In this document: positions 1-8,144 of the stretch, piece by piece | How positions within the stretch are numbered: position 1 is the stretch's first letter | Layout of the letters: every line of letters starts with the position of its first letter | Assembly (NCBI GenBank): GCA_017523005.1 | Contig: JAFWXG010000135.1 | Coordinates: forward strand, 1-21,692 | Origin: Clostridia bacterium | GTDB lineage: Bacteria > Bacillota > Clostridia > RGIG6154 | Direction: 5' to 3' | DNA: 21,692 nt | The notes under the pieces: generated by a model | What the model was told of the DNA's origin: nothing | The model's input: only the letters and a program-made list of their open reading frames with translations | The model's database searches: none | Position numbers and translations under genes: made by a program

Positions 1-41
1 GTATCAGCACCGTTAACTATTTTGTCGCCGTTTGTATCACC
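1..41 (-). other. Dockerin type I-like calcium loop, first half-repeat, cut by window edge
   Basis: Residues 2550-2562 read GDTNGDKIVNGAD. Acidic or amide residues fall at loop positions 1, 3, 5, 9 and 12 (D2551, N2553, D2555, N2559, D2562), which is the EF-hand-like calcium loop of type I dockerins. A true dockerin has a second such loop about 20-30 residues later, outside this window. Its position at the very end of a secreted multidomain protein is typical. Confidence 0.7.
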
Positions 42-3000
42 CTTAAGGAGGTGCTTCTGGTATTTAACATCTCCGTAGATTTCACTATGGAGGTTAACAA
101 TACCGTATTCAACAGTGATGTCCTGAACATTTAAGCTTTTGCTGAAGTTAATATCAGCTTTGCTGTAACCAGCTGTAAGAATGAAGAGACCTTCATCTTC
201 GCTAATATACTTGATGTTTGCTTTGTAGTTATCTACTACATCGTTTGCAAGTTCGTCTGTTACAAATGCAAATACATGTTCATATTCTGTTGTATTTTCA
301 TATTTGTATCCTTTCGCATCAACATTAATCATGAGATTGCCGTTATATGTGAAGTATAAATCATCCTGATTTGTGTAAACCAATACAAGCTTCTTGCCCA
401 TGTTTGTCCATTTAGTTGTTTCAACAACAAATTCAGGATCTTTAACAGTAATTGTTACTTTACCTGTTTTATTTGCATAACCATTTTCAGTTGTTATTGT
501 GTAAACAACTTCATATGTGCCTGCATTTGTTAAAGAAACTTCTTCAACTGCATCGTTGTTTACTGTGTATGTGATGTCGTAGTCTACCTCTTCTGCAGGA
601 AGATTTGTTTCAACAACAAATTTCTGAGCTTTGCCAGTGTATGTTGTTTCAGCAACAGGAGCTGGTACTGTCAAATCAACAGGGGCGCCGTTAAGAGTTG
701 CAGTAACATCGTATTCCTTCATAATGATTGTAACATCAACTTTTTCGTTGTTTGTAGCTGCAACCTCTACAGCGTTGTTTGACTCTGTAATTGTTGATGC
801 TGTTGTTTCGCTGAGTTCAAAAGCTCCTGTTGTTTTAGCAGGAACTGCCTTTGCAACAAATGTGTAGGTTTTAAGAACTTCACCTTCTGCAAAGATTTCG
901 TCTTTGCTTGTATGGGTTTTCCATAACCCTTCTTTGATAGTACCTGACTGGTCTGCTGAATCTTTCAATTCAAACTTGTCAGTTTCGTATGAAAGTGTCC
1001 ATACTGCGTTAACGATATTTTCGCCTTTTGCTAATTTAACTGTAACTGTGAATTCTTCGCCGGCTTCAACTTCTTTATCTTCTTCCACCGAAACTTCGAT
1101 TGTGCGTTCAGCAACAACGCCGTATGTGCCATCGATGTTTTTAGAAATTGATGTGCCATCTACTAAGAAAGCAGAAACATCGCTTGAGAATATACCGCCT
1201 GAGATAGCTGTATTGATTTCATTTGCAGTATCTTCATCTACTAAAATAGCAGCTTTGCCTTCAGCAGCAATGAATGTACCGTTTGAAATGTCAATGTTTC
1301 CTTTAACATTTGCTGAAGAAACCTGACCCCAGATAGCATATTTACCTTCAAATGTACCGCCGTTGATATCGAGATTTGCAATACCGTTTCCGCCACCGTT
1401 TGCACCGTATGTGTCCATTCTGTTTCTGATTGCAATATATGATGATTTAAGTGAACCGTTATTTACAACAGTTGTAGCATCACCATAGCTGTTACCGCTG
1501 TTATCTACAACATAAGCCATATCAGTACCGCCGTTGTGTGTAAATGTACCATTTTCAATAGTGAGAACACCGCCTCTGTTATGGAAGATAGCAGACAATG
1601 CATTCCAGTCTCTGTCTTTTGTTGCTGTTAATTCAATAGAACCATTACCAACTACTGTAAGTTCACCAAAGTTGTAGAATAATTCATAGTTGCTTGTTTT
1701 GTTTTCTGTTGCAGTAATTTTCTTGCCGTTTAAGTCAAGTGTAAGAGCCATACCGTCAGCAATTGTGTATGTTGTATCTACGAGTGTCATATTTTCAAGA
1801 AGCGTGATTGTAGAACCGTCTTTTGCATTATCAATTGCTTTCTGGAAAGTCTGATAATATGTGTCACCAATTTTAGCCTTTGAGTTATCAAGCACAGTTT
1901 CCAATACACCTTCAATATTTTCAGCACGAGCAATTGTAAGTGTAATATCCTCTTCACCCGCACCTGTAGTGCCTTCGTCAACAGTCAGTTCGAGAGTTCC
2001 GTTATTCTGAGTATTCGGATTAGAGTTAAACTCATCATGAGCATAAACACCGCCATCAACAGCGCAGTCTACCAAATTAAGTGATGCACTGTATGTGCCC
2101 TTAATCCAGATTTCTATACCGTTTGTGCCACCCTTGATGTTGCAGTTTGTTGCTGTGCCGCAGGGAGCAGAAATAAGCATACCTGTACCAACCGCATCAA
2201 TTGTAACATTTTCCATTGAGCCGATAACATTCTCGGTCGCATCACCACAGTTATATGTTTCGATACCATTTGTAAGAGCAACGCCCTTGATTGTAACATT
2301 CTTGATGGTATTGATACGCGCTGTAGGTTCATTCTGAACCACGATACCGCCGATTACCTTGTTAGCATCGCCCTTGCCCTGTACATCAATAACTACATTT
2401 TCAATAGTATCAACATTCCAAGCCTTGATTGCAGCAGTATTACTTGCGTGAACAATAGTACCGTTCTTTATTGAGGGATTGTTCTTAAGGAACATTCCGC
2501 CATAAGCCCAACGGGTGGTAAGTGTTTTTCCGCCAAGATCCAAGGTAATTGCTTTTTCAATCTTCAGCGCATTACTATAGTCAATATCTGCAGTAAGAAG
2601 AATTGTCTGCCCTTCTTTCGCTGCTGCGATTGCCGCATCAAGTTCTTCCTTGTTGCTAACCTCGATAGGAGCGTTAAATTCTACCACTGCCTGTATTGCA
2701 GCGTCATCAACGGAAGAGAAGATCATCTTTGTTACATCATTGATGTCCTGTGCATCTACATACTGAAGGTCGCTTTCAAGCATAACAAGGTTGTTGTTAC
2801 GAACAGAACTTTTTTCTTCAGACGCTGATGCTGCCCAGTCTTCCGCAGAAATATTTTTGGATACCTCGGAAGTTACAACAACCGGTGTTTCTGCCGAATA
2901 GTATTCTGTATTCCACGAGTTGCCGTCTACTGTTGTGCCAATTGTGTCATTGCTGTCAGCATTGATGAAACCAACTACGATAGCATTTACTTTTTCGCCG

Positions 3001-6000
3001 CAAAGATATACTTCACCGTCAAAATAGTTATCTTTAATTACACTGCCGTTATAGCCGTGACCACCAACGCCTGCAATACCGCCGATACCGAAATAGTAGT
3101 TATTGCTTGTTGAAACTGTACCTTTTACATAACAGCCGACAACAGAGGTTCCTTCTTGTCCGTTTGCAATGATACCGCCTACCCAGTTGCTACCTGTAAC
3201 ATCACCGATAACGGAGCTGTTGTAAATTCGTCCGTCACCCGCACCTGCTATACCGCCGATTGCATCGAATGAACCTGTTACATTGCCAATAAAATGACAA
3301 TTATCAATATAGGTATATACATGTCCGATAAGTCCTCCAACATATCTTGAGCCAGTAACATTACCCTTAACAGTAACATTTGCAACTTTACAGGTGTAGC
3401 CCTGACCTGACAAACCGCCGACATAATAATCGCCGCTTACAGAAACATTGTCAAGTGTTAGATTTTGTACGGTTGGAATTGCCCTTTCAGTCATGCCGGT
3501 TCCTTTAATGTAACCAAAGAAGCCTGCATATTTGTTATTGCCTGAAACTGTGAGATTACTTATTGTTTTGTTATTACCGTCAAAATAACCGCTAAACATC
3601 TTACTGCTATTACCAATAGGTACCCATTCTTCCTGAGCAAGATCAATATCAGCTGTTAACTTAACATACTTACCTGCATAGTTGTTGCCTGCATTTACAC
3701 TGTCACGGAAAAATTCAAGGTCGTAAAGGTCTGCGATAATATAAGGATCAGCTTCTGTACCAGCACCGGCGAGAGTTGAACCTTTTTCTGTAACAGTAGC
3801 TCCTGAGCCAATTGTAGCAGTTAAGGTACTTGTTGCATCAACAGTTGCATTAACATTTTCAAGTGTATCTGTTGTAAAGCTTGCACCATTTTTCAAAATA
3901 AGAGTGCCTTGTCCAAGGTCAGAACCGCCGAAAGTACCTTCTGAAATGAATGTAGCATTATCAACTGTAAGTGTACCGGGGTTTTTAGCATTCTCGCTTG
4001 TCGCAACAGATGCATAAACAACAGAACCATTCTTGATTGTCATATTGCTGCGATTTTCAAGCTGTTTGTAAACTCGAGTACCATCATTTTTAACCTGATC
4101 GTTAATAATAGAATTGTCAATAACGATTTCGCCTTTTGTTACAGCAAAAACAAGATGACTTGTGCTGTTAATCACACTATCTTTAACATTAAGGTTAAAT
4201 GTAGGATCCATGCCATTTGTAGGCACATAGAATGCTAATGTACCTGTCTGTTCCCAAATACTGTTTGTTAAATTGAAGTTATGTGTACCACTTGCATTAG
4301 AGTTCTTTGATGTACAATTAGATAAAGCTTTAATGTAAGCATTTTTAACATTGAAGTTAACACCTGCACCTGTGAATGATGCACCTGGCATAATCAATGA
4401 AGGTTCAACGATTGCTCTTGCATTGGTAGTAGCTTTAGCATCTTCGATTGTGCCTGTGATGTTGAATGTAGCACCGTGACCGATAACCATTCTGCCTGTG
4501 CCTGTAAGTTCAAGACAAGCACCTTCGCCGATTGTGATAACCGGTTTGTTATATCCTGCATTGAAGTTAGTAACCTTTGTGTGACCTGTAAATGTTACAT
4601 CACCGCTTGCAACAAGATTACCTGTGATATTCTTTCCGTTACCATTGAAGGTAATGCCTGCAGGAAGTGTAAGGTCTTCTGAAAGAGTTGTATCATTAAC
4701 TACGCTTACTTTTGTAGCAGCTGCAACTGCCTCTTCAAGTGTTGCGTATGCTTTAACATTACCTTCAGCATCTTCTCCGAGAGCAACAATCTTCTTAAGA
4801 TTGTCAGGAGCGTTGTATTTAATAACATTTTCTGCAACTTCAACACCGTCTGAGAATAATTTAACTGCTGTTGGGTTCATATCATATTTGGGATATCCTT
4901 CTGCCCATTCAACATTCCAGTATGGGTCTGTGTTTGGAGCAAATGGAATGTTCCATGTAACATAAAGTTCGCCGTCAATTATATTGTCTATATCATTTAA
5001 TGATGCAGAAGCGATTTTCTTATCTTCTTCGTAAAGCTCGATTACAAAGCTGTTTTCAGAATTCGCACCTGCTTCGCCCCAGAATTTCTCAGCAGATGTA
5101 TAACAAAGTGTTACAGTACCTTCAGGAATTACACTTTCTTTGACAGAGAATTCGCCGTCTTTATTAACAAGTTCGTATCCGTCAGGAATGTTTTTAGTAA
5201 TAATTTCGCCATTTACTACTGATGTCGCAATGCTTACTTCAACAGGCCATGCAGTAGAACCTTCAGTAACGAAGAGATATACATCTCCGTTTAAAGTAGC
5301 ACCGTCTGTAATAGTAAGTTTACCTGTGTTTGCATTCTTGCTGGGATCCTGCATCCATACTGACTTGTTAGCACCTTCAACTGTACCGCCGTTGATTGTA
5401 AGAATGTTCTGTGCTTCAGTACCGTTTAAGAACTGACGGATACCACGATATGTGGACTTAATTGTACCACCGTTAATGATAGTTTCAGCATAAGTACCTT
5501 TACCATTGGTAAGGTTGTCGATACCATAAGCCATATCAGTGCCGCCAAGGTGTTCAATTGTACCACCGTTCACTGTGAGTTTACCACGCTGATTTGATAC
5601 GACTGAAGAATATGCATTCCATTCACGATTGTTGGTAGCTGTAAGAGTAACCTTACCTGTGCCAACTGTATCTTTTATTGTAAGTTCAACACCAGCATGA
5701 ACAGTGATAAGACCGAAGCTTCCTGTAGCTTTGTCTATACCTTCAATAGTCTTGCCATTAAGGTCAAGAGTAATATTTTTCTTAATATCAATTGGTTTAG
5801 TTATAATTATATCAGAAACCATAGTAATAGTATCTCCAGCTTCAGCTGCTTCATAAGCACTCTGGAAATCAGGATAGTTAACACCGTCAAGAGCAGCAAC
5901 AGGAGTAGTTTTAACTGCGACACCTACACCTTTTAATGCACTTTTTGCATCTTCGCTGAGAGTGTTATCACTAAAGCTTGATTTTACTTCACTTGCATCA

Positions 6001-7688
6001 TTAAATTCGAGTACTATAATCTTATTATCTTCGATAGATGCAGTTGAAGCATTGTAAACCTTGAATCTTTCGTTACCGAAGTCATTACCAGTAACAACGG
6101 GAGAACCGCTGACAACATTGACCTTGCCATTGACAACAGTGTTATTGGTAAAGGTTGTATTGCCACGCAAATAAATTGAGTACTGTCCAGGAGTAGTATT
6201 GAATGTGTTCCCGGTTACAACGAGATTATCTCTTGCTTCTTCATTGTAGATAGCAGAGCCATTTGTATTGAACTCACAACCGGTGATGGTGATGTCGCCG
6301 TTACCTGGGAACACGCCAACACCACCGTTGATGGTAACATCTTTGAGCTCGCCGGACTTTAGGCTGATTCCGCCAACCACTCCGTCTGCATAATTGATAG
6401 TCAGATTTTCGATGTTCAGGTTATCAGCCTCATGGAACAATCTGTTTCCGTTGGTTGCAGATTCAATAGAGTTTACGGTTAGAGTTTTTCCATTGCCTTT
6501 GATTGTAAGACCATTCATATCAAGCGAAATGATCTGACCGCTGCCAATACTCAGGCGCTGAGAAAACATAATCCATTCATCAACAACAATATTATCAATA
6601 ATTTCAACTGTTCCTGCAGGTGCAGCAAACTTAATTGCTTCCTGAAGGTCTGTGAATTCTTCATCGCCAACAGTTGCAACGATTGTTTCAGGCTCTATAA
6701 TAGAACCATCATCTTTTTTGATAAAGTTTGTTCCGTCGATAGTGATAACTGTACCTACTTCAGCAAACGAACCAACATTGTCACCGTTTTCGCCCTGATA
6801 CACTTTAGAAGCAGCAGCTGTAAATGAGCCACCTTCTAAAATGATGTTAGCGGATGCATAAGCAAAAGCTGCATTAACGGAGTTAAAGTTTCCGCCTTCA
6901 ACAATTACAGGGTTAGTTCCTGCATAAATAATGGCATTACCTTCACTTGATGCATTTTCCTGATTGTGAGAGAATGTACCATCTTTTATTGTCACTGAAG
7001 CTTCTTCGATATACACAACATGACCGCTTCCGGAAATGTTATAAGAACCACTGCTGATAGTCACGCTTCCGTTTTCAGCAGCAATGGCACCATGCTCACT
7101 ATTTACAGTCGCATCATCAATAGTAATATCGCCATTTGAGATGATAGCATATGTCCAGTCTGCATTTGAAGTGAATGTACCACCGTTAATATCAGCAGTT
7201 GCACCTTCGTCCAAATAAAGAACGGATGCTGCCGGAGCTGTGCTTGCATCCGCAGCTGTAAAAGTACCGTCATTGATAGTAAGTTCAGAACCACTATAGT
7301 TCCATACGGCAGAACCGCCGTTGTCATCAATGGCATTATAAGTACCATCTTCAATAGTCAAGGTGCCATGGTTACCAATACCGCGGCTGTTGATTGTACC
7401 GTTACCAGTCAAAGTAAGGGTACCATAGTTGTCAATTGCATAGATGTGTTTTTCTGAGCTTCCTGCTTGATAACCAACATCAATCGTACAACCGTTAAGA
7501 TTGATGGTTAATGTAGTACCTTCTTCAATCTTGTAGGTTTCAGAAAGTGTCACATCTTCTGTAAGAGTAATAACACCATCTACCGCCTCCGGAAGTGTTG
7601 ATGCACCTTCAGCAAAAACAGAAAAGCTCATTGTGCTAAGTACCATTGCAAATGCAAGGACTATAGCCAAAATCTTTTTAAGTTTCAA
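1..7688 (-). CDS. Giant secreted repeat adhesin with GLUG, cohesin-like and dockerin-like parts (3' end beyond window)
   Basis: One frame stays open from a TTG start at 7688 to the window edge, giving at least 2562 residues. AAGGAGG lies 9 nt upstream and an in-frame TAA just beyond it, so TTG is the only sensible start. Residues 1-26 are a signal peptide (KLKK, hydrophobic core, cleavage after SVFA). The mature part is mostly short beta-strand repeats of the INGGTF / LTIENGT type, expected to fold as right-handed beta-helices. A GLUG region lies at about 1310-1600, a cohesin-like domain at 2195-2323, then an Ig/MBG-like domain, and a dockerin-type calcium loop starts at 2551. The protein is therefore exported and probably held at or near the cell surface, serving adhesion or scaffold building. 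No catalytic motif was recognised. It is the last visible gene behind the TetR and small membrane protein genes. The substrate or partner is unknown and the C-terminus is missing. Confidence 0.93.
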   Translation of the reverse strand, partial: MKLKKILAIVLAFAMVLSTMSFSVFAEGASTLPEAVDGVITLTEDVTLSETYKIEEGTTLTINLNGCTIDVGYQAGSSEKHIYAIDNYGTLTLTGNGTINSRGIGNHGTLTIEDGTYNAIDDNGGSAVWNYSGSELTINDGTFTAADASTAPAASVLYLDEGATADINGGTFTSNADWTYAIISNGDITIDDATVNSEHGAIAAENGSVTISSGSYNISGSGHVVYIEEASVTIKDGTFSHNQENASSEGNAIIYAGTNPVIVEGGNFNSVNAAFAYASANIILEGGSFTAAASKVYQGENGDNVGSFAEVGTVITIDGTNFIKKDDGSIIEPETIVATVGDEEFTDLQEAIKFAAPAGTVEIIDNIVVDEWIMFSQRLSIGSGQIISLDMNGLTIKGNGKTLTVNSIESATNGNRLFHEADNLNIENLTINYADGVVGGISLKSGELKDVTINGGVGVFPGNGDITITGCEFNTNGSAIYNEEARDNLVVTGNTFNTTPGQYSIYLRGNTTFTNNTVVNGKVNVVSGSPVVTGNDFGNERFKVYNASTASIEDNKIIVLEFNDASEVKSSFSDNTLSEDAKSALKGVGVAVKTTPVAALDGVNYPDFQSAYEAAEAGDTITMVSDIIITKPIDIKKNITLDLNGKTIEGIDKATGSFGLITVHAGVELTIKDTVGTGKVTLTATNNREWNAYSSVVSNQRGKLTVNGGTIEHLGGTDMAYGIDNLTNGKGTYAETIINGGTIKSTYRGIRQFLNGTEAQNILTINGGTVEGANKSVWMQDPSKNANTGKLTITDGATLNGDVYLFVTEGSTAWPVEVSIATSVVNGEIITKNIPDGYELVNKDGEFSVKESVIPEGTVTLCYTSAEKFWGEAGANSENSFVIELYEEDKKIASASLNDIDNIIDGELYVTWNIPFAPNTDPYWNVEWAEGYPKYDMNPTAVKLFSDGVEVAENVIKYNAPDNLKKIVALGEDAEGNVKAYATLEEAVAAATKVSVVNDTTLSEDLTLPAGITFNGNGKNITGNLVASGDVTFTGHTKVTNFNAGYNKPVITIGEGACLELTGTGRMVIGHGATFNITGTIEDAKATTNARAIVEPSLIMPGASFTGAGVNFNVKNAYIKALSNCTSKNSNASGTHNFNLTNSIWEQTGTLAFYVPTNGMDPTFNLNVKDSVINSTSHLVFAVTKGEIVIDNSIINDQVKNDGTRVYKQLENRSNMTIKNGSVVYASVATSENAKNPGTLTVDNATFISEGTFGGSDLGQGTLILKNGASFTTDTLENVNATVDATSTLTATIGSGATVTEKGSTLAGAGTEADPYIIADLYDLEFFRDSVNAGNNYAGKYVKLTADIDLAQEEWVPIGNSSKMFSGYFDGNNKTISNLTVSGNNKYAGFFGYIKGTGMTERAIPTVQNLTLDNVSVSGDYYVGGLSGQGYTCKVANVTVKGNVTGSRYVGGLIGHVYTYIDNCHFIGNVTGSFDAIGGIAGAGDGRIYNSSVIGDVTGSNWVGGIIANGQEGTSVVGCYVKGTVSTSNNYYFGIGGIAGVGGHGYNGSVIKDNYFDGEVYLCGEKVNAIVVGFINADSNDTIGTTVDGNSWNTEYYSAETPVVVTSEVSKNISAEDWAASASEEKSSVRNNNLVMLESDLQYVDAQDINDVTKMIFSSVDDAAIQAVVEFNAPIEVSNKEELDAAIAAAKEGQTILLTADIDYSNALKIEKAITLDLGGKTLTTRWAYGGMFLKNNPSIKNGTIVHASNTAAIKAWNVDTIENVVIDVQGKGDANKVIGGIVVQNEPTARINTIKNVTIKGVALTNGIETYNCGDATENVIGSMENVTIDAVGTGMLISAPCGTATNCNIKGGTNGIEIWIKGTYSASLNLVDCAVDGGVYAHDEFNSNPNTQNNGTLELTVDEGTTGAGEEDITLTIARAENIEGVLETVLDNSKAKIGDTYYQTFQKAIDNAKDGSTITLLENMTLVDTTYTIADGMALTLDLNGKKITATENKTSNYELFYNFGELTVVGNGSIELTATKDRDWNALSAIFHNRGGVLTIENGTFTHNGGTDMAYVVDNSGNSYGDATTVVNNGSLKSSYIAIRNRMDTYGANGGGNGIANLDINGGTFEGKYAIWGQVSSANVKGNIDISNGTFIAAEGKAAILVDEDTANEINTAISGGIFSSDVSAFLVDGTSISKNIDGTYGVVAERTIEVSVEEDKEVEAGEEFTVTVKLAKGENIVNAVWTLSYETDKFELKDSADQSGTIKEGLWKTHTSKDEIFAEGEVLKTYTFVAKAVPAKTTGAFELSETTASTITESNNAVEVAATNNEKVDVTIIMKEYDVTATLNGAPVDLTVPAPVAETTYTGKAQKFVVETNLPAEEVDYDITYTVNNDAVEEVSLTNAGTYEVVYTITTENGYANKTGKVTITVKDPEFVVETTKWTNMGKKLVLVYTNQDDLYFTYNGNLMINVDAKGYKYENTTEYEHVFAFVTDELANDVVDNYKANIKYISEDEGLFILTAGYSKADINFSKSLNVQDITVEYGIVNLHSEIYGDVKYQKHLLKGDTNGDKIVNGAD
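720..1106 (-). other. Cohesin-like domain of the adhesin
   Basis: Residues 2195-2323. The segment opens with alternating strands and the signature AGEEFTVTVKL, continues with a WTLSYETDKFEL strand (the usual 'L.YDp..l.l' position of cohesins), has GEVLKTYTFVAKAVP in the late-strand position, and closes with KVDVTIIM. Length and strand order fit the cohesin/CBM-like jelly-roll family. This is by eye; a structural or profile search was not run. It could be a non-dockerin-binding relative, as many cohesin-like domains of adhesins are. Confidence 0.6.
1323..1871 (-). repeat. Adhesin module copy B (residues about 1940-2122)
   Basis: Second copy of the module at 5346-5891, about 183 residues. Landmarks are IGDTYYQTFQKAIDNA, TLDLNGKKI, IELTATKDRDWNA, GGTDMAYVVDN, GSLKSSYIAIR and LDINGGTFEG. 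The copies lie about 4 kb apart with the GLUG region between them, so they are a dispersed internal duplication. Shorter related units without the full module occur near residues 30-130 and 1680-1760. Confidence 0.8.
2880..3761 (-). other. GLUG-motif region of the adhesin
   Basis: Residues about 1310-1603. It starts with the usual lead-in GTEADPYIIADLYDLEFF, then NYAGKYVKLTADIDL and W.PIGN...FSGYFDGN. Repeated units follow around YVGGLSG, YVGGLIGH, AIGGIAGAG, WVGGIIAN and GIGGIAGVG. GLUG repeats are known from bacterial surface proteins and some IgA-protease-type proteins; no protease motif is visible here. The repeats probably extend the beta-helical stalk. Confidence 0.75.
5346..5891 (-). 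repeat. Adhesin module copy A (residues about 600-781)
   Basis: A module of about 182 residues that recurs at 1323-1871. Shared landmarks in order are LDGVNYPDFQSAYEAA, TLDLNGKTI, VTLTATNNREWNA, GGTDMAYGIDN, GGTIKSTYRGIR and LTINGGTVEG. Similarity is also visible in the DNA: 5525-5546 differs from 1511-1532 at one base of 22. Confidence 0.8.
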
Positions 7689-7697
7689 CTTAAAAAA

Positions 7698-7704
7698 CCT
7701 CCTT
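7698..7704 (-). promoter_or_regulatory. Ribosome binding site deciding the adhesin TTG start
   Basis: Perfect AAGGAGG ending 9 nt before the TTG at 7688. It fixes the non-ATG start; the first in-frame ATG is 15 codons in and would destroy the signal peptide. Confidence 0.85.
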
Positions 7705-7715
7705 AATAATTATTT

Positions 7716-7741
7716 GCGAAATTTTCGCTTTCGTTTGCGAA
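7716..7741 (-). promoter_or_regulatory. Two competing small hairpins just upstream of the adhesin RBS
   Basis: TTCGC (7741-7737) can pair with GCGAA (7728-7724), or the same GCGA can pair with the next TCGC (7719-7716). The two pairings exclude each other and lie 12 nt before the Shine-Dalgarno sequence. They could tune translation, but the stems are only 4-5 bp. Confidence 0.3.
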
Positions 7742-7790
7742 CAGAGATTTGTTAAAGCGTTATTCTGCTGTTCTCTGTAGCCATGCAGAA
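7741..7790 (-). promoter_or_regulatory. Candidate H-type pseudoknot in the adhesin leader
   Basis: Stem 1 is TTCTGC (7790-7785) with GCAGAA (7768-7763). Inside its 16-nt loop, ACAGAGA (7778-7772) is fully complementary to TCTCTGT (7747-7741) further downstream. The resulting loops of 6, 3 and 15 nt, the last A-rich, suit a classic H-type pseudoknot. It matches no riboswitch family I can name. Stems of 6 and 7 bp may arise by chance. Confidence 0.35.
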
Positions 7791-7840
7791 TAGGGGTAAA
7801 CCTGTTTCCTCACCTCCATGATGCTCTTTTTGAAATTCAT
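7760..7840 (-). CDS. Possible leader peptide (26 aa, or 19 aa from the inner ATG)
   Basis: ATG at 7840 (or an inner ATG at 7819) opens a small frame ending at TAA 7762-7760. The inner version reads MEVRKQVYPYSAWLQRTAE. Neither start has a good ribosome binding site; AAAAGAG before the inner ATG is weak. If translated, the ribosome would run over stem 1 of the candidate pseudoknot and stop directly behind it, which is the arrangement of a translation-dependent attenuator. The peptide resembles nothing I recognise and the frame could be accidental. Confidence 0.25.
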   Translation of the reverse strand: MNFKKSIMEVRKQVYPYSAWLQRTAE

Positions 7841-7854
7841 ACATATGTATAAAT
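7835..7854. promoter_or_regulatory. 20-bp near-perfect palindrome upstream of the adhesin
   Basis: The central 12 bp ATACATATGTAT are a perfect palindrome; one mismatched pair follows, then three more matched pairs on each side. It lies about 150 bp before the adhesin start and 20 bp past the end of the 87-aa gene. Size and symmetry suit a dimeric repressor such as the nearby TetR-type protein. It differs from the candidate operator at 8746-8761, so binding by the same protein is unsure. Confidence 0.35.
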
Positions 7855-7873
7855 ATCAGCAGTTTGCTGTTAT

Positions 7874-8137
7874 TTATCTGTGTTTTGAAACGAAAGCCCC
7901 AATAATAGGGATGTATCTTATGTATAAGCGTGTTAGTTCTTTTTTCCAGTAGTCGCGTTCATGCCCTCTGGTTCTGTTTATTTCCATTTTTATATAATCA
8001 CGCTGAGCTTTGAAGGGGATGATTATGTTTGTAATAAATACTATCAGCATTGTGATACCTATAATGGCGGTAAAAACAATGCCTAAAAAAAGTAAATCGT
8101 TTAATGTGTACTGTTCTAATGCTAAAATGTCTGTCAT
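7874..8137 (-). CDS. Small membrane protein of unknown function (87 aa)
   Basis: I do not recognise a family. Residues about 14-41 form one long hydrophobic helix. Residues 44-72 are a highly charged, probably cytoplasmic helix (QRDYIKMEINRTRGHERDYWKKELTR). Residues 73-83 (IRYIPIIGAFV) are a short hydrophobic end that could re-enter the membrane. The gene starts 7 bp after the TetR gene ends, so the two are surely cotranscribed. The only Shine-Dalgarno-like sequence, GGAGG, sits in the last TetR codons 14 nt before the ATG, which is long and suggests weak or coupled translation. It could be an accessory factor for the adhesin or a sensor partner of the regulator; nothing in the sequence decides. 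Confidence 0.8.
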   Translation of the reverse strand: MTDILALEQYTLNDLLFLGIVFTAIIGITMLIVFITNIIIPFKAQRDYIKMEINRTRGHERDYWKKELTRLYIRYIPIIGAFVSKHR

Positions 8138-8144
8138 GTGTCGT

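Noticed and set aside
2880..3761. IgA-protease function because of the GLUG repeats
   Set aside because: No protease catalytic motif is visible in the protein; GLUG repeats occur in many non-protease surface proteins.
1323..5891. CRISPR-like spacing of repeats in the first 7.7 kb
   Set aside because: The repetition follows codons and protein motifs with degenerate DNA; there are no identical short repeats with unique spacers of constant length.
631..5936. Several plus-strand open frames of 60-140 codons opposite the adhesin
   Set aside because: They are the antisense of a continuous repeat-rich coding frame, have no ribosome binding sites, and give low-complexity Ser/Val/Thr-rich products.
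7716..7860. A cyclic-di-GMP riboswitch before the adhesin
   Set aside because: The leader lacks the conserved GCAAAGC-type core and receptor bases of class I and any class II pattern I can recognise; only the generic pseudoknot pairing remains.
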